Shown here piece after piece: positions 63,365 to 64,000 of a stretch of DNA of 64,000 nucleotides. A program made the translations under genes and the position numbers. The DNA is from Vibrio sp. UBA2441 (GTDB taxonomy: Bacteria; Pseudomonadota; Gammaproteobacteria; Enterobacterales; Vibrionaceae), in contig DDQN01000021.1 in NCBI GenBank assembly GCA_002342685.1, positions 62,001 to 126,000 of the forward strand, read 5' to 3'. Below the pieces are notes generated by a model, which searched no databases, was not told where the DNA came from, and saw only the letters and a list, made by a program, of their open reading frames with translations. How positions within the stretch are numbered: position 1 is the first letter of the stretch; each line of letters begins with the position of its first letter.

Positions 63365-64000
63365 ATGGAAAATGAATACATACCACCAAAAGTTTGGGTA
63401 AACGATACTAGTGGTGGCAATAAATGGGCGAATATAAACAGTCCAGAATCTGGTGCTAGATATAACAAAGAGCGCCCGGAAGGCGAGCACGCATTGCAAC
63501 TTTACTCCCTTGGAACCCCAAATGGACAAAAAGTAACGATTCTTTTGGAAGAGCTATTAGCCTTAGGCATTAAAGGTGCCGAATATGATGCTTACCTGAT
63601 TAATATTGGAGATTCTGAGCAGTTTTCGTCGGGTTTCGTTGGTGTTAATCCAAACTCTAAAATCCCAGCTCTTGTGGATAAATCAAATAACGATGAAGTG
63701 AATGTTTTTGAATCGGCTTCTATTTTGGTGCATCTGGCAGAGAAGTTTGGTCAGTTCTTACCCAAAGAAGGACCAGCAAGGACCCAAACATTCAACTGGC
63801 TGTTTTGGGCTCAGGGTTCAGCTCCATTCCTCGGTGGAGGGTTTGGACATTTCTATTCTTATGCTGATGAAAAACAAGAATACCCAATCAATCGTTTTGC
63901 AATGGAAGTGAAGCGCCAGTTAGATGTACTGGATAAACAATTGGCCCAAAACACTTATGTTGCGGGTGAAGAGTACTCCATAGCCGATATGGCGATATGG
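63365..64000 (+). CDS. yghU: YghU-type glutathione-dependent disulfide-bond oxidoreductase (3' truncated by window)
   Basis: The frame opens with ATG 63365, after AGAAGGAAATACG, and is still open at the window edge (212 codons). It reads IPPKVWVNDTSGGNKWANIN then GEHALQLYSLGTPNGQKVTI, the YghU/YfcG-type GST N-terminal domain, with GSKIPAL-like IPALVDKSNN and FESASILVHLAEKFGQFLPK. YghU is a GST-fold disulfide reductase using glutathione without a catalytic Cys. The C-terminal helical domain is only partly present. The neighbouring EamA gene is on the other strand. Confidence 0.9.
   Translation, partial: MENEYIPPKVWVNDTSGGNKWANINSPESGARYNKERPEGEHALQLYSLGTPNGQKVTILLEELLALGIKGAEYDAYLINIGDSEQFSSGFVGVNPNSKIPALVDKSNNDEVNVFESASILVHLAEKFGQFLPKEGPARTQTFNWLFWAQGSAPFLGGGFGHFYSYADEKQEYPINRFAMEVKRQLDVLDKQLAQNTYVAGEEYSIADMAIW

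Overview
The window looks like part of a Vibrionaceae chromosome. It has moderate to low GC, Vibrio-like protein families throughout, an adenine riboswitch in front of add (the Vibrio vulnificus arrangement), an MSHA-type pilin, and several c-di-GMP proteins. This assignment is inferred from gene content; no rRNA or tRNA gene, CRISPR array, insertion sequence or prophage was seen.

Layout. 1-207 is the 5' end of norV, with a sigma-54 promoter and three NorR-type sites but no divergent norR. 482-4368 holds a SpoIIAA-like protein, a chemoreceptor, and a coupled pair made of a ToxR-like winged helix and a divergent EAL protein. 4792-7622 has a YhcH-family protein, a secreted YHS protein and a PTS IICB permease. 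8222-12068 is the lutABC lactate oxidation operon with a LysR gene. 12075-13710 holds an unknown protein, an orphan pilin and a NifW-like protein. 13769-16827 is a tight four-gene minus-strand operon: DedA, ATP-grasp, DinB-like, NRDE.

17039-26778 is a complete hexuronate catabolism locus. It contains uxuA, a GntR regulator, a TRAP transporter (dctP divergent from dctQM), uxuB, uxaC, kdgK and kdgA. A cluster of five TTGGTTAACCAA-like boxes lies in the divergent dctP/dctQ promoter region. The product is pyruvate plus glyceraldehyde 3-phosphate.

26926-38070 is mostly housekeeping or accessory: add with its adenine riboswitch, a LysE exporter, a 32-residue membrane peptide, a U32 protein, a Gfo/Idh oxidoreductase, two DUF202 proteins, an EF-G-like GTPase, and an EamA transporter divergent from a LysR gene. 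38085-51543 is a branched-chain amino acid catabolic block. The liu genes for leucine (liuR-A-B-C-E) face a thiolase and a valine branch (mmsA, acyl-CoA dehydrogenase, enoyl-CoA hydratase, 3-hydroxyisobutyryl-CoA hydrolase, mmsB, SDR). liuD, the biotin subunit partner of LiuB, is missing from its expected place. Degenerate 7-nt tandem repeats flank mmsA on both sides.

51575-64000 contains a GGDEF protein, HMG-CoA reductase, an Hpt/HD-GYP protein, an HxlR regulator divergent from a DsbA-like (FrnE) protein, a GGDEF-EAL protein preceded by an 11-codon leader ORF, a ribosome hibernation factor, YcaQ, a glutaredoxin-like protein, an EamA transporter and the 5' part of a yghU-type gene. Strong rho-independent or palindromic terminators separate many of these units.
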